64,000 bases of DNA. Origin: CAYURP01 sp964447175. GTDB taxonomy: Bacteria; Zixibacteria; MSB-5A5; SM23-73-2. The translations under genes were made by a program, and so were the position numbers. Below are positions 55,839 through 63,374 of the stretch, one piece after another. The notes below the pieces were generated by a model, which saw only the letters and a program-made list of their open reading frames with translations, did not search any database and was not told the DNA's origin. Location: positions 1-64,000 of the forward strand of contig CAYURP010000005.1 of assembly GCA_964447175.1 (NCBI GenBank), in the 5' to 3' direction. Each line of letters begins with the position of its first letter. The first letter of the stretch is position 1.

Positions 55839-56909
55839 ATGTCTAAAGTTGCTGTTCTAAAAACCTCACCTGAAACAATATTAGAGGATTACAAAAAGCT
55901 TCTGGAGCTATCTGAGTACCAGAAGTTCATCTCCCAGGATAAGGAAACCTTGATTAAACTTAACCTGTCCTGGACCAAGTATTTTCCTGCCTGTTCCTCT
56001 CAGCCCTGGCAGCTGGAGGGTCTTTTGAAGACCTTGCTGGAGGACGGATTTCAAAAGAAAAAGCTATTACCTGTGGAGAACAAAACCGTGGTCACTGATC
56101 CAATAAAAGGAGCTGAGAACAACAAGTGGATGAGCGTTTTGAATAAAAACGGAATTGATTTCATACCCTTAACGCAGGTGGAATGGATTAAATATGAGTT
56201 CAAAAGTGAATTTTTGAAATTGAATTTAACCTTTCCAGAGGGGATCGAGATTCCCAAAATGTTTGTTGGCAAGCAGATGATTCACCTGCCCACGGTTAAG
56301 ACTCACGGGCACTCGGTAACCACCGGAGCGATAAAAAACTCATTCGGCGGTCTGCTAAAAGAGTACAGACACTATGCGCATAAATACATCCACGAGATAC
56401 TGGTCGATCTGATGCTAATGCAAAAAGAGCTTCATCCAGCAGTCTTTGCGGTAATGGACGGGACGGTATGCGGAGACGGAGCTGGCCCCCGAACAATGCA
56501 GCCTAAGATTAAGAACTACATCCTGGCATCAGCAGATTCGGTAGCAATAGATGCAATAGCTGCAAAGATGATGGGGTTTGATCCTTTGAATATTCCTTAT
56601 CTCAGAATGTGCCAGGAAAGAGATTTAGGAGTGGCAGATCCCCAAAAAATCGAGATTACAGGCGAGGATATAGAAAAGGTGAATTTCGAATTTAAAGTGA
56701 AGAAAAGCTTGGTCATCTGGGGGGATCAGATGTTAAGATTAGGTCCTCTAGGTTTTCTTGAGGGCATTTTACTAAAATCCCCATTGGTTGTTTGGGCGCC
56801 TTTAGCCTCAAATATTTATCACGACGTTTTTTGGTATCCTACAATAGGAAAGAGGATAATAAAAAAGTTCAAAGAGACGGAATGGGGCAAGTTATTCGAT
56901 AAGTATTAA
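55839..56909 (+). CDS. DUF362-domain protein
   Basis: 356 residues from ATG 55839, with AAGGA six nt upstream; TTG 55833 overlaps that site. The family core is visible: IHLPTVKTHGHSVTTGAIKN, FAVMDGTVCGDGAGP, ADSVAIDAIAAKMMGFDP. Unlike many members it has no C-terminal ferredoxin-like Cys clusters. DUF362 proteins have no agreed function. It closely follows the prenyltransferase gene. Confidence 0.85.
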   Translation: MSKVAVLKTSPETILEDYKKLLELSEYQKFISQDKETLIKLNLSWTKYFPACSSQPWQLEGLLKTLLEDGFQKKKLLPVENKTVVTDPIKGAENNKWMSVLNKNGIDFIPLTQVEWIKYEFKSEFLKLNLTFPEGIEIPKMFVGKQMIHLPTVKTHGHSVTTGAIKNSFGGLLKEYRHYAHKYIHEILVDLMLMQKELHPAVFAVMDGTVCGDGAGPRTMQPKIKNYILASADSVAIDAIAAKMMGFDPLNIPYLRMCQERDLGVADPQKIEITGEDIEKVNFEFKVKKSLVIWGDQMLRLGPLGFLEGILLKSPLVVWAPLASNIYHDVFWYPTIGKRIIKKFKETEWGKLFDKY

Positions 56910-56914
56910 TAACG

Positions 56915-56938
56915 TAGGGGAGCCCCTTGTGGACTCCC
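56915..56938. repeat. GGGGAGCCCCTTGTGGACTCCC hairpin module
   Basis: Copy of the module at 44567-44587 (there GGGAGTCC/GGACTCCC), just after the DUF362 stop; a partial inverted copy lies near 10200. The remaining spacer to 57303 holds no gene. Confidence 0.65.
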
Positions 56939-57090
56939 AAAGAAGGAGGGGATAAACCATCGGTTACACGGTGAAGGATGTAGCGTCGGGCTTTATGCCC
57001 GACGAGTTTGTAGGTTCAGGAGTTTCGTGCTCTTGATTTCTCTTGGTGCCAGCTGCGCAGGGTACCTGACCCAGAACTATTCAAACAAAG

Positions 57091-57222
57091 TCAGGACATC
57101 TTGTTCTATCCGTTCATTGGAGTGTCAAGCCCCGCGCCAGAGGCGGGGGATCTGCGACTTTAGCTTGACCTTTAAGAAAAAACCAGTGAACCTGAAGGTT
57201 CACACTCCAAAAATTTATGTAT
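57091..57222 (+). repeat. Intergenic direct repeat, copy 1 (longer form)
   Basis: Shares TTGTTCTA, ATTGGAGTGTCAAGC, GCTTGACCTTTAAG, CCAGTGAACCTGAAGGTT and CACTCCAAAAA with 58074-58178. Copy 1 has about 28 extra nt (57131-57162), which contain a CCCCGC/GCGGGG hairpin. Confidence 0.8.
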
Positions 57223-57265
57223 ACCGAGGGATAAATCCTCGGTTATGCGATTATAGAATTAGATA

Positions 57266-57293
57266 CCAGAACCTAACTTAAGTTAGGTTCTGG
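57266..57293. terminator. 28-bp palindrome, possible terminator of the isochorismatase gene
   Basis: Halves CCAGAACCTAACTT / AAGTTAGGTTCTGG, just beyond the minus-strand stop at 57304; the same palindrome with two paired changes lies at 10144-10171. On the minus strand no long T-tract follows. Confidence 0.45.
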
Positions 57294-57303
57294 CTTCTTT
57301 ATA

Positions 57304-57963
57304 TTATTTTAGTTCTCTCAAAATATTATCTGTTTTCGTCACATATGCAAAGCCGAAGGCTAAATTTTTAAGAGTGGATAAGTGTAGCTCTTCATCGACG
57401 GTGCCGGTAGCATCCAGAAGAAAAAAGACCCTGAAGTCTCTCATAAATGCATCTCGAGCTGTGGTCTCGCAGCACAGGTTGGTCATTATTCCACAGAATA
57501 CCAGATCTGTAATTTTAAGGCATCTTAAAGTTATCTCCAGGTCGGTATTATAGAATGCACTGTAACGATGTTTGTAAATGATCTTCTCTTCTGGACGAGG
57601 TTCTAATTCCTTGTGAATTTCTGCATCAGCAGTGTTTTCTATAACCATTCCCTGCCACCACCAGGACATTATGCCTCCGTCCATCTCCGGACTTTTGTGA
57701 ACGTGAGCAGTATAGATCACCGGCATTTTATTTTGTCTAAAAGCTTTGATTAACCTAGCAACATTAGGAATGATGGCTAAGCCGCCAGGAGTAAAGGTCT
57801 GGCTTTTTGAATCCAGAAAGAAATTCTGCATATCTATTACCATAAGAGCAGTGGAGGAAAGATCAGGTTCCATTTTATGTAGATTATAAGGCTTTATCTC
57901 CTTTTCCCATAATTTAGCTTTGTCTTTGAGGTTTGATTCGGTCACGTAAAATTCCTCGTTCAT
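57304..57963 (-). CDS. Isochorismatase-family cysteine hydrolase
   Basis: 219 residues. The triad is complete: Asp44 (LMVIDMQNFF), Lys131 (YKHRYSAF) and Cys164 (IMTNLCCETTARDA), with the cis-peptide region just before the Cys. Members hydrolyse isochorismate, nicotinamide, N-carbamoyl compounds or biuret; the substrate cannot be assigned. Long AGGAGG ribosome site before ATG 57963. It stands alone and is flanked on both sides by copies of one intergenic repeat. Confidence 0.88.
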   Translation of the reverse strand: MNEEFYVTESNLKDKAKLWEKEIKPYNLHKMEPDLSSTALMVIDMQNFFLDSKSQTFTPGGLAIIPNVARLIKAFRQNKMPVIYTAHVHKSPEMDGGIMSWWWQGMVIENTADAEIHKELEPRPEEKIIYKHRYSAFYNTDLEITLRCLKITDLVFCGIMTNLCCETTARDAFMRDFRVFFLLDATGTVDEELHLSTLKNLAFGFAYVTKTDNILRELK

Positions 57964-58073
57964 TTTTTCCTCCTGTGGTTGAGGGGTTGAGAGTCCATTT
58001 TGTCAGGATTTGATAATGTTTTTTAATAATAATGTCAATAATAATCTTGAAATATGGAAACATGTGAACAAGA

Positions 58074-58178
58074 TCAGGAGACCTTGTTCTACCCGCTTAT
58101 TGGAGTGTCAAGCTTCAGCTTGACCTTTAAGAAAAAAACCAGTGAACCTGAAGGTTCGCACTCCAAAAACTTATGTTT
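58074..58178 (+). repeat. Intergenic direct repeat, copy 2 (shorter form)
   Basis: Counterpart of 57091-57222 on the other side of the isochorismatase gene. Followed by other hairpins: GTGTCAGGTC/GACCTGACAC (about 58177-58222) and CCCGACAAATCGGG, then the CGCCCTGTTGGT module (58336-58376) shared with 9593-9634. Confidence 0.8.
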
Positions 58179-58419
58179 ATGTGTCAGGTCACACTCATAA
58201 TAAACCATGAGCAAGACCTGACACAACAAAGAACAGGGTGAAGACCCCGACAAATCGGGATTTCGCTAAGCTCAACAAGCTTCACCCCTACGCGTGTATA
58301 TCGAGTTATTGTTGCGTAGGGGCGGAGTTCATCTCCGCCCTGTTGGTTTAGGGTTGATTGTTTTTGGTGGTTAGATTGTAAACACTTGCTTTCTGGTTGA
58401 GGAATTTTAAATTAGAAAT

Positions 58420-58530
58420 ATGGACGAGTCAAAAAAAACTCCCAAAAGGTTTGTCTCTATAATAGCCATAATCTTTATTGTCATCGTTATCTGGATTCTG
58501 GAAAGGTTATTGGATTGGCTGTTCGGATAA
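58420..58530 (+). CDS. Small single-helix membrane protein (36 residues)
   Basis: Begins MDESKKTPKR, followed by one hydrophobic helix (about 11-27, rich in Ile/Val) and an amphipathic end ERLLDWLFG. The charge layout (basic before the helix) gives an N-in topology. A GAGGAA lies about 15 nt upstream, rather far. It is too short for most gene finders. No family recognised; support is the clean membrane pattern only. Confidence 0.4.
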   Translation: MDESKKTPKRFVSIIAIIFIVIVIWILERLLDWLFG

Positions 58531-58805
58531 AAAAGAGGGCGGAAGCCTGATCAAGGGGGGTGTTCTAACCTTTTGGTTTCCTTGTAATTACTAAGAAAGA
58601 CAACGAATTAGAAACAATTGAGGCCACGCATTATAAGCAATAAAAAACCAAGAAAAAAGAAACCTGATTGAAACGGAATTGACAGGGTCAAGCTGTTGTG
58701 GCCCCGTCTTACCCCGTCGTGTTTTGAATTAGGGAACCGGCCTTCACAACCCTTCATTCAAGAGTTTGCAGAAGGTCTCAAAAATATTAATCCTCAAGAA
58801 ATATC
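58531..58805. other. Gene-free spacer before the attC-like site
   Basis: No complete gene. A 48-codon open frame without start ends at 58818; it may be a gene remnant, but nothing supports it further. Confidence 0.5.
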
Positions 58806-58871
58806 AACTAACGATTAAGCTAAGCGGCGTGGCGGCTTTATGCCACGTCCGTCTTGAGCGTTTTGTTGGGC
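58806..58871 (-). other. attC-like recombination site of an integron-type cassette
   Basis: Read on the minus strand, directly after the endonuclease stop: R'' GCCCAAC (58871-58865), 5-nt spacer, L'' GCTCAAG (58859-58853), arms CGG and CGTGGC, loop ATAAAGCC, GCCACG, CCG, L' CTTAGC (58824-58819), 6-nt spacer, R' GTTAGTT (58812-58806). The arms pair as GCT-C-AAG-A-CGG-A-CGTGGC with GCCACG-CCG-CTT-AGC. This leaves unpaired C, A, A on one side, the extrahelical bases that mark attC sites. R'' fits RYYYAAC fully; R' fits GTTRRRY at six of seven. At 66 bp it is within the attC size range. Confidence 0.72.
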
Positions 58872-58872
58872 G

Positions 58873-59571
58873 TTATATTTCTTTTTTCAGTCGTTTGATT
58901 TCCTGTTGAATCTGTGCAATTACTTCTTTGTTCCCGATTTCTCCGTCCAAGCTGAAGACTACAAATACTTTGCCCCCGTATTGTTCTTCAAATTCTGCGA
59001 AACTGGCTTTCATTCTTTCAGTAGGAGAATAATTGCCAAAGTTTGCTTTTGCTGTCACGGGCTTGATTTGAATGCCAAATGCTCTGCCACCAACTTTTGC
59101 CACATAGTCAATGTCTCCTGCGTGGTCAAGTTCAGAATCGGATTCCTCAAAAATTATGTCTGGAAAGATTTTGGCTAACCCGTCATTAACAACAGATTTC
59201 TCTCGAAGGAAACCATCAAATGTCCTGTTGATAGTAAGATTGTAAATGTAATCCATGCAATCCTGAAGTGTCAGTTGGCTAAAAGCTGCTTGCCATTCAG
59301 GAATAACTACTTCTGTAATTTTCTCATAAAGCCGTTCGCCAAGTTCCCGCAGGCACTCTTGGGTAATTTTAGTTGGCGTTTTTGCCGCTGTGTATGCATT
59401 CTCAAAATACCATTGTTCCCATTCTTGAATTGTCTTTGGCTGGCATTCTCTAATAAGAGTCATTACTGGACCCACTTTATTCGGCCTTGACAATTGATAA
59501 GTTTGACAGGCATAGTTCAGGACTTTTTCTTTCTTGCCAAATTCCATTGAATATCTTCGAATTTTAGGCAT
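58873..59571 (-). CDS. MjaI-like type II restriction endonuclease
   Basis: 232 residues. The N-terminal part (YACQTYQLSRPNKVGPVMTL, CQPKTIQEWEQWYF) and INRTFDGF (114-121) match the MjaI restriction endonuclease family. A PD-(D/E)xK-like core is visible as D153/D155 followed by QIK (168-170) in AFGIQIKPV. MjaI cuts at CTAG; the specificity here is only suggested by similarity. The ATG follows the methylase stop without a gap (TAAATG), inside a palindrome, so expression is coupled after the methylase. The stop lies against the attC-like site. Confidence 0.8.
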   Translation of the reverse strand: MPKIRRYSMEFGKKEKVLNYACQTYQLSRPNKVGPVMTLIRECQPKTIQEWEQWYFENAYTAAKTPTKITQECLRELGERLYEKITEVVIPEWQAAFSQLTLQDCMDYIYNLTINRTFDGFLREKSVVNDGLAKIFPDIIFEESDSELDHAGDIDYVAKVGGRAFGIQIKPVTAKANFGNYSPTERMKASFAEFEEQYGGKVFVVFSLDGEIGNKEVIAQIQQEIKRLKKEI

Positions 59572-60864
59572 TTAATGCCTCTGCAAGTTTAAAAATTTAT
59601 CTTTGTATTTAAAGTCGGTCGATTTATCAACGTCTACTAACCCTTGTTTGATTATATGGGCATTGATAAAAGTCTTGTTTCTCAGATAGAGGTAGCAGAG
59701 AAGGTTGTTTCGTTCATCATATTTCCGGTTGTCAAACTTCATAAACACTTTTTGCCCCTTTGTCTTTTCAATCAGGAATTTGATTGCTTGTCCATTAGCA
59801 GGTTCCTTTTCTTTTACTCCAAGCAGGCGAACAACCAAATCATTGTTTAGCTTAACCAACTCTGGGCTTATTACTTCTTTAACTGAATAGTAGATTTCTC
59901 TTTCCCCGCTGTTTTTATCAATTTTTGAGCCGAATTGAAGTTTTCTTGGGTCAATCTTCTTGTCAAGTTTATGAGGGTCTTTGAAGATATAAGGCAGATT
60001 GTGAATTTCTTTATTCAGGTCAGTCTTGACCCTATCATTTAGAAACACATATTCTGTTGCTGCAAGGTCAGATTGATTAATATTCAGTTTATCTTTAACT
60101 ATTGGAATAAAGTCCGGGTTGATTTCGTAACCAACCGAATTACGGCCCAAATTTCGGGCGGCAAGTGAAGTTGTACCGCTACCGAGGAATGGGTCTAATA
60201 CTGTATCACCTGCAAAAGCAAACATTTTTATTAGCCGAGCAGGTAACTCTTCGGGAAACATTGCAATGTGGCCGTCCTGCTTTGCACCAGCAAAATACCA
60301 GTGACCTGAAAAATAAGTATTCCACTCGTCTTTAGTCATTACAGAAAGTTCTTTATGCTCTTTGGTTGGCTTGGGCGGAATTCCCTGTTTTTTAAAAAGC
60401 ATAATAAATTCATAGTCAAGTTTTAAAATTCCGTTTCGGGGGTAGGGGAAACTGCCCATTATAGTGGCACCACCTGTTGTATTGGTCGTTGTTACTTTCT
60501 GCCAAATAACTGCTCCCATATAGTCAAAGCCAATGGTTTCACAGAATTTGATTATTTCTGTTCTGATTGGAATTACTTTATAACGCCCGTAATAAACCGA
60601 ACGGGCAAACTGGTCGCCAATGTTAATGCAAAGTCGGCACCCAGGATGTAATACCCTATGACTCTCTTTCCAAACAAGGTTTAAGTTATTAATATAACTT
60701 TCATAACTTTCGTGAAAGCCAATTTGATTATCCGTTCCATAGTCTTTTAATTGCCAATATGGAGGCGAAGTAATGACCAGATGAATCGATTTGTCAGCCA
60801 AAAGGTTCATTTGCCTGCTATCACCGGTTATTATTTTATGAATGGTTTTCAATGGTTTCTCCAT
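59572..60864 (-). CDS. N4-cytosine-type DNA methyltransferase fused to an SNase-like domain
   Basis: 430 residues. Methylase motif IV TSPPYW (32-37) precedes motif I DPFLGSGT (224-231), the beta-class order; SPPY is usual for N4-cytosine enzymes, in keeping with the MjaI-type partner. The segment about 325-428 reads as a staphylococcal-nuclease-like fold (VVRLLGV, KGQKVFMKFD, LCYLYLRNKTFINAHIIKQG). The catalytic Asp-Thr after VRLLGV reads Lys-Glu, and the second Arg position reads Asn, so it is probably not a nuclease. It modifies host DNA to block the endonuclease. Confidence 0.85.
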   Translation of the reverse strand: MEKPLKTIHKIITGDSRQMNLLADKSIHLVITSPPYWQLKDYGTDNQIGFHESYESYINNLNLVWKESHRVLHPGCRLCINIGDQFARSVYYGRYKVIPIRTEIIKFCETIGFDYMGAVIWQKVTTTNTTGGATIMGSFPYPRNGILKLDYEFIMLFKKQGIPPKPTKEHKELSVMTKDEWNTYFSGHWYFAGAKQDGHIAMFPEELPARLIKMFAFAGDTVLDPFLGSGTTSLAARNLGRNSVGYEINPDFIPIVKDKLNINQSDLAATEYVFLNDRVKTDLNKEIHNLPYIFKDPHKLDKKIDPRKLQFGSKIDKNSGEREIYYSVKEVISPELVKLNNDLVVRLLGVKEKEPANGQAIKFLIEKTKGQKVFMKFDNRKYDERNNLLCYLYLRNKTFINAHIIKQGLVDVDKSTDFKYKDKFLNLQRH

Positions 60865-61183
60865 TTATACAGTTCAACATTTTTTCATTATATCTTGATA
60901 TCTTGCGCCCAACAATGATTATACAATCTGTATAAAACGGGAAACGCAGACTGTTTGTTTCTGTATAAGAAGATCCCGTCTCTTCTTGTGATTTCGCTCA
61001 ACTCCCCTCATTTAAGTGGTTTACCTCCTCACTCACCTTTAAACACCCCAGGTTATATTGCTTCTAACCCGATCTCCGGGAAAACCTATTCGATTTATAT
61101 TGTAAACGTAAGCATTTGTGCAAGCTTGTCAAGCACTTTTTAGATTGTTTACCCGGTTGGCAATATTTTGTTCAGATAAAAAA
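60865..61183. other. Gene-free spacer upstream of the cassette
   Basis: Holds the methylase promoter and, at 60913-60907 on the minus strand, the core GTTGGGC. A small inverted repeat TATACA-GAT-TGTATA lies just upstream (about 60920-60940). No second attC fold and no integrase were found here. Confidence 0.6.
60887..60915 (-). promoter_or_regulatory. Promoter of the restriction-modification genes
   Basis: Minus strand: TTGTTG (60915-60910), 17-nt spacer, perfect TATAAT (60892-60887), 22 nt before ATG. The -35 overlaps the GTTGGGC core, so the recombination junction would contribute to the promoter. Confidence 0.5.
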
Positions 61184-61210
61184 AGGGCGGAAGATCGTCT
61201 CTTCCGCCCT
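61184..61210 (-). terminator. Terminator of the S9 peptidase gene
   Basis: AGGGCGGAAGA / TCTTCCGCCCT, 11-bp perfect stem with 5-nt loop. On the minus strand it is followed by seven T; on the plus strand by GTTTATT. Confidence 0.85.
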
Positions 61211-61236
61211 GTTTATTGTTCTTCTTCTGATATTTT

Positions 61237-63222
61237 TTAATGCATAATGTGATCCAGCATGAAGACGTAGGAGCGGGTGAAATCCTCTATGAGTTGAGTC
61301 TTTAAAGCTGCACCATGACCAGCTTCTGTCTGCTCGAAGTAGAGAACGTCTTTCCCCAGTTTGCTTAACAGCCAGCCGAATCTGCGGGGGTCTGCGCCGG
61401 GTACTCTGGGGTCATTAAATCCACCTGTCAGAAATAAGGGGCGCTTGACATTTTCGGAATTGAAAATAGGGGAGAGCTTTCGGGTGAGTTGGCTTCCTAT
61501 GGGGCCAAACTCCTTTTCCCAGCCTCTCTGGAAGCTAACACTGGCATGAGTGTTGGTGAAATCAACGTCTGAGACACCCACCTCGGACACTCCACAGGCG
61601 AATTTATCCGGGGCATTGGTTGCCAGCCAATCCACCACATATCCACCATAGGATGCTCCCCAGATGGCTATTTTATCAGGATTGGACCATTTCTCGTTTA
61701 TTAAGTAATCTATGGCGCTTATGCAGTCCCTATTGGCTTGTTCCCGTCCTTCCAGGTTGTCTGCTTCTTCGTAAGTAGGTCCGTATCCGGTTGAACCCCT
61801 GATGTTCGGAAACATAAGTATGATTCCCTTGCTCAAGGCAAAGGCGATATTCCGCTGAAAATAGGGACGGGTCTGGGAGGGTGGACCACCATGATAGCTT
61901 ACTATGGCCGGATTCTGCCCGTCTTTTTTGGCATTCTTGGGTATATAAAGAAGCGCCGGTATCTGAGTTCCGTCTGTGGAAGGGTAGCGAATACTCCTCA
62001 CGTCAATCTTGGAGAAATCGAAACCGAAAGTGGAAATCGAAGCTAAATTCCGCAGCGAGGTTTCTCCCATCCTGAATTTAAAACAGGTAGGTGAGGTCTT
62101 AGGGGAGGAGAATCCGAACACCACCTCTCCGAAATCATTTCCTGAAAGTCCGGATATAACTCCAATCTCAGGCGCGGGAACATCCAGTAACTTCCCCTTT
62201 AGATCGAAAGCCACAAATTTGGAATAACCATCCTCGTTAAGTGCAGCTAAAACTGTTTTAGCCCGGGAAATCAGAAGATAACTGTCCACTTCCAGTTTGG
62301 GATCATACAGAAGTTCAAGTTTTTTTGGTTTTGCAGGATCTATTATAGCAAATTTGGGAAACTCGTCCTTTGAGGAAAGAGCAGAAGTCAAAGTTACCAC
62401 TTTATGATCCAGGGTAAAAGCTCCACCGTAGTACAAGCCCTTCTCCGTGATATCCCTTGTTTTCTTAGTTATAGGGTCCAGGATGAATAGCTGGGATTCG
62501 GAGAAGCTTAACCATCGAATGCAGAGCAGATCGCCATCCTGATACTCCGCTGCGTCGAACCATTCCGCCTCGGTGTAGAGTGAGTCCAGCTTGCCGGTGG
62601 AGATGGTATATTTGCACAGGGTTCGGGTCTGGCGATTATCGGACATCACAAAGAACTCGTCCTCATTTTTGAACGTCTCAGCAATATACATTATGTTTTC
62701 ATCCACCAGAAGCGGTCTGGATGAGCCATCCCGGTTGAAAATATAGACATCATAGTTCTCATTGCCGTGTTTCATCACTCCTACCAGAACGTATTTACCA
62801 GAGGGGTGGACAGAAAAATAGCCCACAGTCATCCCCAGATCGGTCCAGTTATTGGGCGTGATTTGGTTAGGCCAACCCATAGGCTGATCTATCCAGAATA
62901 CGGCAGCTGACTGGCCAGTGATTCTCATGGAGAAGTATGTTCTGCCGGTATTGTCAATTTGAGGCTCTGCGATGTAATCGATTCCTAAAAGGAAGCTCAG
63001 GTCGTTGTAGGTGGATTCCCAGTATGGGGATTTGGTTAAAGCATTGTTGGTGGCTGCATTACAGCTGTCGATATAAGCCATCATCCGCGTGGTGTCGGTT
63101 AATATCCAAGTATCCGCTTCCTTCAGAAGCCCTTCCACCCGGGACTGGGAAAAAGCAAAGGAAACCCAGATAAGGAGGATCAAAAAAAGCGGCAGGATGA
63201 TTTTTGTTTTGGTGCGCATCAT
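61237..63222 (-). CDS. S9-family serine peptidase (acylaminoacyl/dipeptidyl peptidase type)
   Basis: 661 residues from ATG 63222; AGGAGG lies 7 nt before it, while ATG 63228 is only 1 nt from the site. Signal peptide about 1-26 (SFAFSQS). Residues about 90-390 form a WD-like propeller (VLVGVMKHGNENYDVYIFNR); about 400-661 are an alpha/beta hydrolase. Triad: Ser524 (WGASYGGYVV), Asp604 (GFNDPRVP) and His636 (TEAGHGAA). Cleaves short peptides, here in the periplasm. Monocistronic by context. Confidence 0.92.
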   Translation of the reverse strand: MMRTKTKIILPLFLILLIWVSFAFSQSRVEGLLKEADTWILTDTTRMMAYIDSCNAATNNALTKSPYWESTYNDLSFLLGIDYIAEPQIDNTGRTYFSMRITGQSAAVFWIDQPMGWPNQITPNNWTDLGMTVGYFSVHPSGKYVLVGVMKHGNENYDVYIFNRDGSSRPLLVDENIMYIAETFKNEDEFFVMSDNRQTRTLCKYTISTGKLDSLYTEAEWFDAAEYQDGDLLCIRWLSFSESQLFILDPITKKTRDITEKGLYYGGAFTLDHKVVTLTSALSSKDEFPKFAIIDPAKPKKLELLYDPKLEVDSYLLISRAKTVLAALNEDGYSKFVAFDLKGKLLDVPAPEIGVISGLSGNDFGEVVFGFSSPKTSPTCFKFRMGETSLRNLASISTFGFDFSKIDVRSIRYPSTDGTQIPALLYIPKNAKKDGQNPAIVSYHGGPPSQTRPYFQRNIAFALSKGIILMFPNIRGSTGYGPTYEEADNLEGREQANRDCISAIDYLINEKWSNPDKIAIWGASYGGYVVDWLATNAPDKFACGVSEVGVSDVDFTNTHASVSFQRGWEKEFGPIGSQLTRKLSPIFNSENVKRPLFLTGGFNDPRVPGADPRRFGWLLSKLGKDVLYFEQTEAGHGAALKTQLIEDFTRSYVFMLDHIMH

Positions 63223-63374
63223 ACGCATACCTCCTGAATGAAGTTTATTTTTTTTACTTTTCTCTCCTAAACATTAAGCTTTTTAATATATGGTTTTGAT
63301 TAAAATTGTCAACCTTTAATTGCAGAATCTGTGAGATGGAATTAAGATTAACAAGCACAAAATCTTATACGATA

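Noticed and set aside
57027..57281. 84-codon plus-strand open frame near the isochorismatase gene
   Set aside because: It reads through direct-repeat copy 1 and the 28-bp palindrome; no ribosome site.
58672..58818. 48-codon open frame ending in the attC-like site, as a gene remnant
   Set aside because: No start codon, no ribosome site and no recognised family; the length is within chance.
60955..61143. 62-codon plus-strand open frame upstream of the methylase
   Set aside because: No ribosome site, no recognisable domain, and overlaps the spacer just upstream of the methylase promoter.
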